Below are positions 49,817 through 57,736 of a DNA stretch of 64,000 nucleotides, piece by piece. The notes under the pieces were generated by a model, which saw nothing but the letters and a program-made list of their open reading frames with translations, ran no database searches and had not been told where the DNA came from. This stretch comes from a virus. The position numbers and the translations under genes were made by a program. Location: positions 101,257-165,256 of IMG/VR virus record IMGVR_UViG_3300017917_001112; one strand, written 5' to 3'. The stretch's first letter is position 1; every line of letters begins with the position of its first letter.

Positions 49817-50093
49817 TTTGTTTAGACCTACATTTGAATGGATAAAAGATGACTGGAACAGCAATCCTTTTCGCTTTGTTGCCGAGCTTATTGCTTGGGC
49901 TATTAGTATTGGCTGTAGTATTACAATGGCACTTACCGTACCAACACCTCCCCTCTTGGTTCTTTACCCTGTGTGGATTCTTGGCTGTGCTATCTATGCT
50001 TGGGCTGCTTATACTCGGAAATCATTTGGCATGTTGGCTAACTACATCTTGTTAACCACTATTGATACTGTTGGTTTGATTCGTATGCTTTAA
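49809..50093 (+). CDS. small membrane protein (PnuC-like segment)
   Basis: A 94-residue protein with three hydrophobic segments (about 22-42, 45-65, 76-92). The RFVAELIAWAISIGCSITMAL and VWILGCAIYAWAAYTRKSFGM pattern resembles part of a PnuC-type nicotinamide riboside transporter, but it is too short to be one. I know it as a conserved phage membrane protein. It may sit in the host inner membrane; role unknown. Confidence 0.7.
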   Translation: MLDLFRPTFEWIKDDWNSNPFRFVAELIAWAISIGCSITMALTVPTPPLLVLYPVWILGCAIYAWAAYTRKSFGMLANYILLTTIDTVGLIRML

Positions 50094-50103
50094 GGAGAAA
50101 AAT

Positions 50104-50334
50104 ATGGCAAAACAAAAACAAAAAAAAGAAGTTATCGACTACATTCCGTATGAGTTGAAACCTGATAAAACTTTCAGGATGAATTCACAAACGAAACGTA
50201 TACTAGCACTAGGAAATTTTAGAACTGAAGAAGATCGTAATGCATGGAAACGTGCAATGATTAAAGCACAGTTGCATGAAGAGTACGCAAAACGAAGTTC
50301 ATTGAAGAGAGATAAAGAAGATGTATCCTCATGA
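50104..50334 (+). CDS. 76-residue basic protein, unknown
   Basis: A 76-residue lysine/arginine-rich protein (AKQKQKKEVIDYIPYELKPD, then a helix EEDRNAWKRAMIKAQLHEEY). TAAGGAGAAAAAT precedes ATG 50104. It overlaps the next gene by 14 nt. No family recognised. It belongs to a run of small early genes. Confidence 0.65.
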   Translation: MAKQKQKKEVIDYIPYELKPDKTFRMNSQTKRILALGNFRTEEDRNAWKRAMIKAQLHEEYAKRSSLKRDKEDVSS

Positions 50335-50506
50335 GATTGAACATGCATCTTCGAAAATCCTAGAAATATTAGAGATTGACATTAATTCACTTTCCGAGGT
50401 AAAATATAAAGAGTTGGGAGAATTTGTTTCAGCACTCACAACTGTTCATTACTCGAAAGGACATGATGATGGTTACACGCTATGCTCTGGTTATTCAAGA
50501 AAGTAA
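50321..50506 (+). CDS. 61-residue protein, unknown
   Basis: A 61-residue acidic helical protein (PHEIEHASSKILEILEIDIN, KELGEFVSALTTVHYSKGHD). It overlaps the genes on both sides in other frames. The ribosome site is weak (AAAGAAG), so translation may depend on coupling with the upstream gene. Function unknown. Confidence 0.55.
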   Translation: MYPHEIEHASSKILEILEIDINSLSEVKYKELGEFVSALTTVHYSKGHDDGYTLCSGYSRK

Positions 50507-50621
50507 GCCAAGAAATTGGGTTGCTAAGGATCTTCGCACACCGAAATATCGTCAACGTGTAGAATTGAGCAAAAAGAAATATACTCGTAAGGAGAAACAT
50601 CGTGGGATTGAATCGCTTTGA
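50469..50621 (+). CDS. 50-residue basic phage protein
   Basis: A 50-residue basic protein beginning MVTRYALVIQESKPRN, with the pattern VAKDLRTPKYRQRVELSKKKYTRK. I recognise the (L)RTPK-x-RQRV...KYTRK signature from a very common small phage protein family of unknown function. AAAGGA at 50456-50461 fits ATG 50469; ATGs at 50463 and 50466 are in the same frame. It overlaps its neighbours on both sides. Confidence 0.65.
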   Translation: MVTRYALVIQESKPRNWVAKDLRTPKYRQRVELSKKKYTRKEKHRGIESL

Positions 50622-51285
50622 TAAATCTATGGACGAAGAGATCCATAAACATTTAGAGATCGACAAAGGAGATACTGTATTGACAATCAGTGTCTTCGAT
50701 ACTCCATCGACAGGAGATATTGAAATCGATATATGCAGAACCGATAAAGAAGAGAAATTAAAATTTAATTCTTACAAGATGTTTTTGACAAAAGAGCAGT
50801 TAAAAGAATTCGCATATTTCTTTTCTGATATTGAACGAAAAGTTTCTATTCGCAATTCGCATGAATTTCTTGAAGACATTCGTCTTGATATGATTGCCGA
50901 AAAAGAAAAGCAAATAGATTTACATGAAGTTGACGACGATCATGTCAACTTGAATTGTCCAAATCTTTTTAGAGATGTCATTGATAGTCAAACTATCAAA
51001 AGTAAAATGCGAGCAAGTAAAGATTATTGCAAGCGTTTCTATGCTGCAATGTGTAATACTGACTTGTATAAAGTTGGCTCTGCTGGCGAGTATGGTTTCA
51101 GCTGGAGATCTGCTGGTGGATTGGTTGCCGACATCCTCGGAGAAGGCGATTATCTAGACTGGTATTGTTCTGGTAATGAGGGTTTCGTTGATGATGAAAT
51201 TGCTGATGACTTGAACGCTATCGGCTGGGTTGCTGTGCCGATGGAGGTTGATGTGACAGAGGAGAACCAAAGGAATTTGTTATAA
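50602..51285 (+). CDS. 227-residue acidic early protein, unknown
   Basis: A 227-residue acidic protein. The first 90 residues are beta-rich (DTVLTISVFDTPSTGDIEIDI) with a helix (KEQLKEFAYFFSDIERKV). The C-terminal part has conserved-looking GSAGEYGFSWRSAGGLVADI and GDYLDWYCSGNEGFVDDEI. No family recognised. The start is GTG 50602, supported by AAGGAG at 50589-50594; ATG 50629 is an alternative. Confidence 0.65.
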   Translation: MGLNRFDKSMDEEIHKHLEIDKGDTVLTISVFDTPSTGDIEIDICRTDKEEKLKFNSYKMFLTKEQLKEFAYFFSDIERKVSIRNSHEFLEDIRLDMIAEKEKQIDLHEVDDDHVNLNCPNLFRDVIDSQTIKSKMRASKDYCKRFYAAMCNTDLYKVGSAGEYGFSWRSAGGLVADILGEGDYLDWYCSGNEGFVDDEIADDLNAIGWVAVPMEVDVTEENQRNLL

Positions 51286-51614
51286 TGTTTGATTTAGTTT
51301 TGCTTATTTTGGGTTGCTATTTAATTTTTAATGTTTGGCATGCTTTGACTCTTATAAGAAAGAGAGAAGAATACAAAGAAGAAGTTGGTGATTTGATTGC
51401 GAAAGCACAAGAAGAATTGAAGAAAATTCTTGTTGTCCGTGTCGAGAAACATGGAGAAATGATGTATTTGTATAATCAAACAAATAATGAGTTTATTTGC
51501 CAAGGTAAAGATTTAGAAGAAGTAAGAAAAGCATATTTACTTCGTTACCCGAATAAACGTGCTTTAGTTGATGATGGTAAAGAATTGTTGTTTAAGGAGA
51601 AAGTCAATGTCTAA
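51285..51614 (+). CDS. 109-residue single-span membrane protein
   Basis: A 109-residue protein with one N-terminal membrane span (FDLVLLILGCYLIFNVWHAL), then a charged helix and a beta-rich cytoplasmic domain (ILVVRVEKHGEMMYLYNQ...EFICQGKDLEEVRKAY). This layout is seen in several phage early proteins; function unknown. TAATG coupling with the previous gene; it overlaps the next by 8 nt. Confidence 0.7.
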   Translation: MFDLVLLILGCYLIFNVWHALTLIRKREEYKEEVGDLIAKAQEELKKILVVRVEKHGEMMYLYNQTNNEFICQGKDLEEVRKAYLLRYPNKRALVDDGKELLFKEKVNV

Positions 51615-52026
51615 TGATATTATTGATGTAGAAGTTAATGAAGTTCCAGATGAGGAACAAGTTAAAAAGGAGTTGAACCATCCAAACTTTAAAAACTGGT
51701 TTGCTGGTTTGTTGAAAGAGACTGAAGTAAATCTTAAATTTGTAAAAGCCAATGGCGAAATGAGGGAGATGAGGTGTTCATTAAATGAAGATTTTATTCC
51801 AGAAGATAAAAGACCAAAAGATTCTGGCAGAAAACAGCCAGAAGATTCTATTGCTGTTTTCGACATTGAGAAACAAGATTGGCGTTCTTTTAGATATGAT
51901 TCTATCAAAGAATTCGATTGGGAGTTACCTAGCGATTCTGAGTATCCATCTGCGCCAATGCCTGTTTTCTTTGACGAAAACGGAAACGAAATCAATGAAG
52001 AGGAGGAAACCAATGGACAACAGTAA
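51607..52026 (+). CDS. WYL_2/DUF2693-like Sm-fold protein
   Basis: A 139-residue protein resembling the DUF2693 (WYL_2) family of phage SH3-barrel proteins. The conserved strands are visible: VNLKFVKANGEMREMRCSLN, DFIPEDKRPKDSGRK and IAVFDIEKQDWRSFRYDSIK. A nucleic-acid or ligand-binding role is suggested for the fold but is unproven. AAGGAGAAAGTCA supports ATG 51607 over the in-frame start at 51568. The C-terminus is acidic. Confidence 0.75.
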   Translation: MSNDIIDVEVNEVPDEEQVKKELNHPNFKNWFAGLLKETEVNLKFVKANGEMREMRCSLNEDFIPEDKRPKDSGRKQPEDSIAVFDIEKQDWRSFRYDSIKEFDWELPSDSEYPSAPMPVFFDENGNEINEEEETNGQQ

Positions 52027-52243
52027 TGTATTTGTGTCAGCAGCAGCAATTGTTATTATTGCTGTTTCTGGTTGTATTACATATTCACATATTGTTGATA
52101 GCAACAACAATAAAGAGATTGTATCACGTGCGATTGAGAGAGGTATGGATCCAATTCAAGCATCATGTGCTGCAAATATCTCAACCAATAGTAGAGATAT
52201 TCGTTCTACTTGTGAAAAAATGGCAATCATAAAAGGTAAGTAA
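52013..52243 (+). CDS. 76-residue periplasmic/membrane-anchored small protein
   Basis: A 76-residue protein with one N-terminal hydrophobic span (NVFVSAAAIVIIAVSGCITY) and an exported-type tail (EIVSRAIERGMDPIQASCAA) ending with two more cysteines. VSGC might also be read as a lipobox. GAGGAGG lies upstream of ATG 52013. I know the R-A-I-E-x-GMDPI-x-x-x-C pattern from other phages; function unknown. Confidence 0.65.
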   Translation: MDNSNVFVSAAAIVIIAVSGCITYSHIVDSNNNKEIVSRAIERGMDPIQASCAANISTNSRDIRSTCEKMAIIKGK

Positions 52244-52244
52244 T

Positions 52245-52427
52245 ATGAAAGTTTTTCTGTTGATTCTGTTGGTTGTCGCTATATTCATTGGTGCGCCGAT
52301 TGCGACACTTTGGTCTATCAATACCCTATTTCCTGTTGTGGCGATCCCATACACGCTGGAAACTTGGTTGGCAGCGTTTATCCTCTTTGCAGGGGTCACT
52401 GGACTTGGGGTTTCGAACAGAAAATAA
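52245..52427 (+). CDS. 60-residue two-span membrane protein
   Basis: A 60-residue hydrophobic protein with two spans (about 2-25 and 38-56) and the loop LFPVVAIPYTLETW between. No cytoplasmic domain of note. Function unknown; it could be a small membrane regulator. It is the last gene of the operon before the next promoter. Confidence 0.6.
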   Translation: MKVFLLILLVVAIFIGAPIATLWSINTLFPVVAIPYTLETWLAAFILFAGVTGLGVSNRK

Positions 52428-52430
52428 TGC

Positions 52431-52459
52431 TTGACATTTATTCCCTTTCGAGGTATAAT
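52431..52459 (+). promoter_or_regulatory. sigma70-like early promoter
   Basis: TTGACA (52431-52436), a 17-bp spacer and TATAAT (52454-52459). It drives the 369-residue protein and the RNase H gene. Confidence 0.9.
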
Positions 52460-52482
52460 ATATACTTGAAAGGAGTCAAAAA

Positions 52483-53592
52483 GTGACTAAAATAAACGAA
52501 GCGAAAGCAAGAAAGCGTCAAGAACTTATTGATCGTGTTTCTGGTAAAACAGATGAACCATTAATTGTTCTTGACGCAGACAAATCTTATAACACTCAAC
52601 TTCATTCTGCGTTGAATTGGTTTGCAAACCATGCCGATTCAAAACAACGCAAAGCATGGGTATTGTCTTACTACAAGAAACTCAAGAACACTGACTACGT
52701 AGAACACTTTTCTGAGTTACCTGATTTTGATTTTCACTCACTTGGAGTTTTACTGCGAATGAAGAGTCGTGGTTCATTCCTTGCTGAGAAAGAAGAACAG
52801 TTTATTGCTGAGAAAGTTTCAGAACTGTTACAGAAACAGGTTGCCAAGAAAATGGTAGTCACATCTAAACCAACCACAGCTGTTGTTATCAATATTCAAG
52901 ATCGAATCTTAGAGAAAGCCAAAGAGGTTGCTGGCGAACTAGATGGTCAACTTGATGATTTTATGCTTGCTGGTAAACCTGCTGGTTTCAAACTAAACTT
53001 CACAAATCTAAATTCTGCCATCGCGAAGCAAGTTGCTCCGATGTATAAGACACAACTCGCAGAAATTGAAGAAGCAATTGAAGGCGAAGATGAACAGCTG
53101 GTTGAGGGTTACTCAAACTTTACAAAGCCACAGCTGAAACGATATCGTGATTTGCTACAGTCAATCATTGACCAGTGCGAACAAGCGAAGAAGATCGTGC
53201 GTAAGCCACGTGTTCGTAAAGCAAAACCTGCTGGTGAAGTTGTCAAGCGTCTTAAGTTTAAGAAAGAAGATACTGAACTTGGTCTTAAGTCTGTTTCTGC
53301 TCCGACCATTGTTGGTGCTACAGAGTTGTGGGTGTATAATACAAAGTATCGTAAACTTCAAGTATATCGTGCCATTGAGAACAGTTCTTTGACTGTTAAG
53401 GGGACATCTATCTTGAATTATGACACTAGCACTTCTGGTTCTAAGACTTTGCGTAAACCAAAAGAACAACTGACAGCTATGTTGTCGATGACAAAACGAC
53501 CACTGGGTGCTGCGTATAAAGCCATCAAAGGCAAAGAAGCAACACCAAATGGTCGTATTAATGAAGAATGTATCCTGTTGAAAGTATTTTAA
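52483..53592 (+). CDS. 369-residue early protein, unknown
   Basis: A 369-residue basic protein starting at GTG 52483 with AAAGGAGTC upstream. The N-terminal third is helical (TQLHSALNWFANHADSKQRK, LRMKSRGSFLAEKEEQFIAE). A low-complexity basic linker (RKPRVRKAKPAGEVVKRLKF) near residue 240 precedes a beta-rich C-terminal domain (LWVYNTKYRKLQVYRAIENS). No motif for catalysis is visible. A DNA-binding or scaffold role alongside RNase H is possible by position. Confidence 0.65.
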   Translation: MTKINEAKARKRQELIDRVSGKTDEPLIVLDADKSYNTQLHSALNWFANHADSKQRKAWVLSYYKKLKNTDYVEHFSELPDFDFHSLGVLLRMKSRGSFLAEKEEQFIAEKVSELLQKQVAKKMVVTSKPTTAVVINIQDRILEKAKEVAGELDGQLDDFMLAGKPAGFKLNFTNLNSAIAKQVAPMYKTQLAEIEEAIEGEDEQLVEGYSNFTKPQLKRYRDLLQSIIDQCEQAKKIVRKPRVRKAKPAGEVVKRLKFKKEDTELGLKSVSAPTIVGATELWVYNTKYRKLQVYRAIENSSLTVKGTSILNYDTSTSGSKTLRKPKEQLTAMLSMTKRPLGAAYKAIKGKEATPNGRINEECILLKVF

Positions 53593-53593
53593 A

Positions 53594-54487
53594 ATGATTC
53601 TAATTGATTACTCGCAAGTAGCACTTGCATCTATCCTAACTTTCCAGGCAGACTTGAAGAGTGGCGACCCAGAAAAGGTTATCAATCTGATTCGTCATGT
53701 GACATTGTCATCGATCAAGTCATTTAAGAAGAAATATGGAAAAGAATATGGCGAGATTGTTCTTTGTTGTGATGGTCGTAAGTACTGGCGTCGTGATGTG
53801 TTCCCACACTACAAAGCCAATAGAAAGAAAGCAAGAGATGCCAGCGATCTACCTTGGACACTGATTTTTGATACACTCAATCAGATGCGTCAAGATGTTG
53901 CTGAACATTTCCCCTACCGTGTTCTTCACATTGATGAAGCGGAAGCAGACGACATCATCGCTGTTCTTTCGAAATATTGTCAGGAGAATGAGCTGTTGGA
54001 TATTGGTTTGGTTTCTGAGCCACAAAAGATTTTGATTCTCTCATCAGACCATGACTTTATACAACTTCAGAAGTATCCGAATGTGACACAGTGGTCTCCA
54101 AATACCAAGAAGTTTGTAAAAGCAACTCATAAAGAAATTCATGAGAAGCGTATTACGCATATCGTAAAGGCAGGCGACGATGGTATTCCAAACATCTTTA
54201 GTAAAGATGATGTGTTCGTCAACAATGAAAGACAAAAACCTGTCAGCGCAAAACGTCTTCAGGAATTTATTGAGAATGGTTTCATCGCATGTAAGAATGA
54301 CGAAGAACGTCGCAACTGGCAACGCAATATTCAGTTGGTAGATTTCGATTTTATTCCTGATCAAATTTCTAATAAAATCATTGATGCGTATCTAAATAAT
54401 AAACCAAAAGGCGATAAGATGACTGCCATGAAATACTTGATGGACCATCGTTGTCGATTACTACTTGAAGAAATTGAGGAGTTTTAA
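53594..54487 (+). CDS. rnh: RNase H / 5'-3' exonuclease (T4 Rnh-like)
   Basis: A 297-residue FEN-family nuclease (T4 RNase H 305) that removes RNA primers from the lagging strand. Metal-binding and clamp-loop features are visible: IDYSQVALAS, CCDGRKYWRRDVFPHYKANR, DEAEADDIIAVL, SSDHDFIQLQ and the HhH-like KAGDDGIPNIF. It begins 1 nt after the previous stop and shares the operon promoter at 52431. Confidence 0.93.
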   Translation: MILIDYSQVALASILTFQADLKSGDPEKVINLIRHVTLSSIKSFKKKYGKEYGEIVLCCDGRKYWRRDVFPHYKANRKKARDASDLPWTLIFDTLNQMRQDVAEHFPYRVLHIDEAEADDIIAVLSKYCQENELLDIGLVSEPQKILILSSDHDFIQLQKYPNVTQWSPNTKKFVKATHKEIHEKRITHIVKAGDDGIPNIFSKDDVFVNNERQKPVSAKRLQEFIENGFIACKNDEERRNWQRNIQLVDFDFIPDQISNKIIDAYLNNKPKGDKMTAMKYLMDHRCRLLLEEIEEF

Positions 54488-54967
54488 ATGAGTAAACAAA
54501 CTAAGTATATCCCAGAAGTTTTTGAAGAAATTACTAAAGATCCAAAGAAGGCAGTTGAATATAAAGATGATTTCGCATTTAAAACAATTTTGAAATGCGC
54601 ATTTGATGCAGATTATAAATTCAATCTTCCTAATGGTGATCCTCCATTCAAACCTGCTGCACAACCAATAGGAATGACAAGTTCGAATTTCCGTCAGGAA
54701 ATGCGTAGAATGTATATCTTCACTAAGTTTAGTGATGTTACATCAAAGATGCGTCGTGAGCAATTATATGTTCAGTTGCTAGAAACAATCCATCCTTCTG
54801 AAGCAAAAATTTTAAATGCGATGAAAGATCAGAAATTAGATGCTCTCTATCCAAAAATTACGGCAGAGTTTGTTAAGAAAAACTTTCCTGATGTTCTGCC
54901 AGAAGGAGTGGTGGTAGCAGAACCAGCAAAAAAATTGAAAGTGAAAAGTGCAGAAAAAGTGGATTGA
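54488..54967 (+). CDS. DUF6433-like T4-type protein
   Basis: A 159-residue protein that begins immediately after rnh. It has a helical N-terminus (VFEEITKDPKKAVEYKDD), a PNGDPPFKP segment and a RREQLYVQLLETIHPSEAKIL helix, a pattern I know as a conserved T4-like family (DUF6433-like). It probably works with replication genes by its constant position near rnh. The C-terminus is a Lys-rich tail. It overlaps the deaminase start by 20 nt. Confidence 0.7.
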   Translation: MSKQTKYIPEVFEEITKDPKKAVEYKDDFAFKTILKCAFDADYKFNLPNGDPPFKPAAQPIGMTSSNFRQEMRRMYIFTKFSDVTSKMRREQLYVQLLETIHPSEAKILNAMKDQKLDALYPKITAEFVKKNFPDVLPEGVVVAEPAKKLKVKSAEKVD

Positions 54968-55379
54968 TGCGTATCTTGACATGGCTGAAAGGTTCGCCGA
55001 ACTCAGCCACGCAAAACGTCTCAGAGTTGGAGCAATTGTGGTCAAAGACAATAGAGTCATATCCATCGGTTATAATGGAACGCCAGCAGGATGGGATAAT
55101 GTCTGCGAAGAAGTTGTCGAAACGCATGAAGATGGTGGTGTGGTTACGAAAACTAAGGATGAAGTAATCCATGCAGAAGCAAACGCAATTAGTAAACTCG
55201 CTAGAGATGGTGAAGCAGGTTTGGGTTCATCTATGTTTTTAACCCACGCACCTTGTGTTCAATGTGCGAAAATGATTTATGGAGCAGGTATTAACACTGT
55301 TTATTACAGAAACAGTTATCGAGATGAAGCTGGTATAAATTTTTTGAAGAAGTGTAACTTGGAGGTTATTAAATCATGA
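54948..55379 (+). CDS. dCMP deaminase
   Basis: A 143-residue zinc enzyme that converts dCMP to dUMP, feeding ThyX. The zinc ligands are in HAEAN (H75, catalytic E77) and PCVQC (C103, C106). RVGAIVVKDNRVISIGYNGTPAG is typical of the family. It is shorter than T4 Cd (193), lacking the extended allosteric region. The start is GTG 54948, which gives the expected N-terminus KKWIDAYLDMAERFA. It overlaps the next gene by ATGA. Confidence 0.9.
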   Translation: MQKKWIDAYLDMAERFAELSHAKRLRVGAIVVKDNRVISIGYNGTPAGWDNVCEEVVETHEDGGVVTKTKDEVIHAEANAISKLARDGEAGLGSSMFLTHAPCVQCAKMIYGAGINTVYYRNSYRDEAGINFLKKCNLEVIKS

Positions 55380-55618
55380 TTCTTGAAACATTGATTCGAC
55401 AGAAAAGATATTTCAATGAGAAATCTAAAAAAGATATAGATGTTGCTCGAATGTTTTTCCAAGATCATACTTGGGGTAATAATGGTTGTCCATTTATTTT
55501 GGAATATCCATATTTGTCTATACCAGATATGATTAAGGATAAGATGATTCACAAATCATTAGGCATAAAATTTGACAGAAGGCATCATTTTGTTGGTGAT
55601 ACGGTGAACTATGGATGA
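55376..55618 (+). CDS. 80-residue protein, unknown
   Basis: An 80-residue protein with a helical start (ETLIRQKRYFNEKSKKDIDV), an aromatic middle (WGNNGCPFILEYPYLSIPDM) and a basic end. Coupled to dCMP deaminase by ATGA and overlapping the next gene by 8 nt. No family recognised. Confidence 0.65.
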   Translation: MILETLIRQKRYFNEKSKKDIDVARMFFQDHTWGNNGCPFILEYPYLSIPDMIKDKMIHKSLGIKFDRRHHFVGDTVNYG

Positions 55619-55823
55619 ACAAAAATTTAATGAATTATATACAAGAATTCGTAAAGATTATGATGAGATGGTATACAAAGATGGAACATCGCCAATGAGT
55701 GTGTTCGGTGTATATCTTGGTATAATTGCTCAAGAATTTAAAGACAACTCAAGCAAAGAAGAATTTGAGAGATTTTTAAAAGAAATGATGAGAGTTGATT
55801 GGCCAGAAAAAACGATAAACTGA
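55611..55823 (+). CDS. 70-residue helical protein, unknown
   Basis: A 70-residue acidic helical protein (DEQKFNELYTRIRKDYDEMV, MSVFGVYLGIIAQEFKDN). I recognise a pattern common to small phage proteins but no function. No ribosome site of note; translation is probably coupled with the preceding gene, which overlaps by 8 nt. Confidence 0.65.
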   Translation: MDEQKFNELYTRIRKDYDEMVYKDGTSPMSVFGVYLGIIAQEFKDNSSKEEFERFLKEMMRVDWPEKTIN

Positions 55824-55825
55824 AT

Positions 55826-56266
55826 ATGAACACTTGGACTGTTACCGTAGAAGAAGATGAGAATGGCGAATTGGTTTTACCATTCAGTCAAGATATTATG
55901 GATGCTGTTGGTTGGAAAATTGGCGACACAGTTAACTGGCAACAAAATGAAAAAGGAGAATGGACTTTGACTAAAGTTGAAAAGAAAGAATGGGTGCTTG
56001 TTGAGACTGTTCAACAATTTCGTCATCGCTACATGGTAGAAGTTCCTGTTGGTAAAAAAGATTGGGCACTTGATACTGTAACACTTGATGAAGCAAAAGA
56101 GTTCTCTCAACTACATCTTGGAGAAACAATCGTTTCGCATCGTGTTGTTACAGAAGAGGAAGCACTGAGAATTTGTGATGAGGACAATGACTATTGTAAA
56201 ACTTGGAATGATGATCACAAAATAAATGTTTTCTTTACAAAAGAGGGTGAGAAACGTGAGGACTAG
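55826..56266 (+). CDS. AbrB-like beta-strand protein, unknown
   Basis: A 146-residue acidic protein. Residues 1-50 look like an AbrB/SpoVT swapped-hairpin (TWTVTVEEDENGELVLPFSQ, MDAVGWKIGDTVNW). The rest is an unrecognised alpha/beta domain. It might bind DNA or only share the fold. ATG 55826 is chosen over the in-frame start at 55799 inside the previous gene. It overlaps the next gene by 11 nt. Confidence 0.65.
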   Translation: MNTWTVTVEEDENGELVLPFSQDIMDAVGWKIGDTVNWQQNEKGEWTLTKVEKKEWVLVETVQQFRHRYMVEVPVGKKDWALDTVTLDEAKEFSQLHLGETIVSHRVVTEEEALRICDEDNDYCKTWNDDHKINVFFTKEGEKRED

Positions 56267-56465
56267 AGAAACAGAAAAAACTTCTGTTTGGATGTATGTT
56301 TCTGCTATGTTGTTGTCAATATGTTGTTTGCTTGTAATCTTAATGTTCGCAGATAAAATTGACGGAATACATAAAGTAGTTTATAATTGTGAACTAGCAG
56401 AGATTAGTCCAGATTATCCAATAGAAGTTAAAAATCAATGCAGAAAACTTAGGAGTAATAAATGA
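56256..56465 (+). CDS. 69-residue membrane protein, unknown
   Basis: A 69-residue protein with one span (WMYVSAMLLSICCLLVILMF) and a short exported or cytoplasmic tail containing NCELAEISPDYPIEVKNQC. The CELAEISPD-x-P pattern is familiar from T4-like phage membrane proteins. The start is GTG 56256, behind GAGGGTGAGAAAC. Its stop overlaps the next ATG. Confidence 0.65.
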   Translation: MRTRETEKTSVWMYVSAMLLSICCLLVILMFADKIDGIHKVVYNCELAEISPDYPIEVKNQCRKLRSNK

Positions 56466-56830
56466 AATTTATTTTTAAATCAAAGTTTCAAGGATTTGGT
56501 AGTCCAGAAACAACAATGGAATTTGAAGCAGATGATCTAAATGATGTCTTGATGTATTTTACAGACTTCCTTCGTGGCGCAGGTTATACGTTTGATGGTG
56601 TTGTTGACATTGTTCCATTAGAAACCAATTCAGAATTCGATGAAGAAGAACAACAAACGCAGAATGGTGTTTGGCCATTCAATAAAGATGAATATGAGTA
56701 TGAAAAAGAAGAACTACCGTTTCCAAATTATGGTGGGGAAAGATGTTCAGTTTGTGGTATAACACGGCAAGAGATGGGTCAAAATATTTGTTATGATACA
56801 CGTTGCGCTTTGGGGTTGAATCGTGTCTAA
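56462..56830 (+). CDS. 122-residue protein with C-terminal zinc finger
   Basis: A 122-residue acidic protein. The first 60 residues have a compact alpha/beta pattern (FIFKSKFQGFGSPETTMEFE, LNDVLMYFTDFLRGAGYTF). The end carries a zinc-finger-like C-x2-C...C...C set (RCSVCGITRQEM, NICYDTRC). Function unknown. It overlaps the next gene by 8 nt. Confidence 0.65.
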   Translation: MKFIFKSKFQGFGSPETTMEFEADDLNDVLMYFTDFLRGAGYTFDGVVDIVPLETNSEFDEEEQQTQNGVWPFNKDEYEYEKEELPFPNYGGERCSVCGITRQEMGQNICYDTRCALGLNRV

Positions 56831-57197
56831 AGTATTTACAGACGTAGAAGTTTTTTTGCGTGCAGTTGGACACACACCTCCACCATTCAACGCTAATGAA
56901 TCAGAACAATCAGAGTTGTATAGAAAACTAATTACTGAAGAATACTCTGAATTTATTGAGGCTGTCAATAATGATAATGACGCTGAAAAATGTGATGCAT
57001 GTTTTGACATGATTTGGGTCATTGTTGGATATATGCGGTCACGTGGTTGGGATTGTGAACGAATTTGGGATGAGGGATCAAAATCGAATCTTTCTAAAAT
57101 TGATCCAGTAACTGGATTGGTTCGTCGTCGTGAAGATGGGAAAATTTTAAAACCAGAAGGATGGCAACCACCAAATTTCCAAAAATTTGTCAAATAA
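56823..57197 (+). CDS. MazG-like NTP pyrophosphohydrolase
   Basis: A 124-residue all-alpha NTP pyrophosphatase of the MazG/HisE type. The metal-binding acidic residues are in ITEEYSEFIEAV (E-x2-x-E) and CDACFDMIWVIVGYM (D-x3-D). It would hydrolyse a (d)NTP or a signalling nucleotide. Together with the DUF5664 enzyme at 2 kb it may tune the nucleotide pool. The start is GTG 56823, overlapping the previous gene. Confidence 0.75.
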   Translation: MSKVFTDVEVFLRAVGHTPPPFNANESEQSELYRKLITEEYSEFIEAVNNDNDAEKCDACFDMIWVIVGYMRSRGWDCERIWDEGSKSNLSKIDPVTGLVRRREDGKILKPEGWQPPNFQKFVK

Positions 57198-57198
57198 T

Positions 57199-57227
57199 TT
57201 GACAAATATAACACATTGAAGTATAAT
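57199..57227 (+). promoter_or_regulatory. sigma70-like early promoter
   Basis: TTGACA (57199-57204), a 17-bp spacer and TATAAT (57222-57227). The HAD gene's ATG (57234) starts 6 nt after the -10, with no Shine-Dalgarno site in the predicted transcript. Confidence 0.9.
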
Positions 57228-57233
57228 ATTGAT

Positions 57234-57734
57234 ATGATTACACTATATCTTGACATGGATGGAGTTGTTGCGAACTTTGATAAAGCGTATCGTGAATACG
57301 ATCCGTTAAAAGAAGATCGTAAAAAATTTAGAAGCGCAGTTATGGATGGTAAAATCTTTGAAGATTTAGAGCCAATGCCAAATGCTAACATTCTACTTTC
57401 ACATGTATCAAATCTTCGTGATGTTCATATTGAAATGCTGACATCAATGGGAACATTTGATATCTCACAAGGTGCTGAAGCGAAAAGACAGAAACTTGTA
57501 TGGTTGCGTAAACACAACATCAAGTATAAAGCCAATTTCGTTAGAAGTAAACAAGAGAAAGCGAATTACGCAACGCCAAAATCTATTTTGATTGACGACT
57601 CCGTTGGATGTGTTGATCCATTTACACGTGCTGGTGGTCATGGTATTTTACATAATGATTCAGTAATTCGTCATACTCTTATGACACTTGACACTATTAT
57701 TTTACAACTTCGTGCTATTGATGCTTTGCGATAA
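57234..57734 (+). CDS. HAD-family 5'(3')-nucleotidase-like phosphatase
   Basis: A 166-residue HAD phosphatase. Motif I is YLDMDGVVANF (nucleophile D), motif II the LTSMGTF threonine/serine region, motif III a lysine in the KANFVRSKQEKA segment, and motif IV ILIDDS. Length and motif spacing fit 5'(3')-deoxyribonucleotidases, so a role in dNMP turnover is likely. ATG 57234 fits the family start, and the promoter places it at the transcript's 5' end. Confidence 0.85.
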   Translation: MITLYLDMDGVVANFDKAYREYDPLKEDRKKFRSAVMDGKIFEDLEPMPNANILLSHVSNLRDVHIEMLTSMGTFDISQGAEAKRQKLVWLRKHNIKYKANFVRSKQEKANYATPKSILIDDSVGCVDPFTRAGGHGILHNDSVIRHTLMTLDTIILQLRAIDALR

Positions 57735-57736
57735 TT

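Noticed and set aside
56747-57391. 214-codon minus-strand ORF
   Set aside because: It overlaps the MazG-like gene, a consensus + strand promoter and the HAD gene; every supported gene here is on the + strand.
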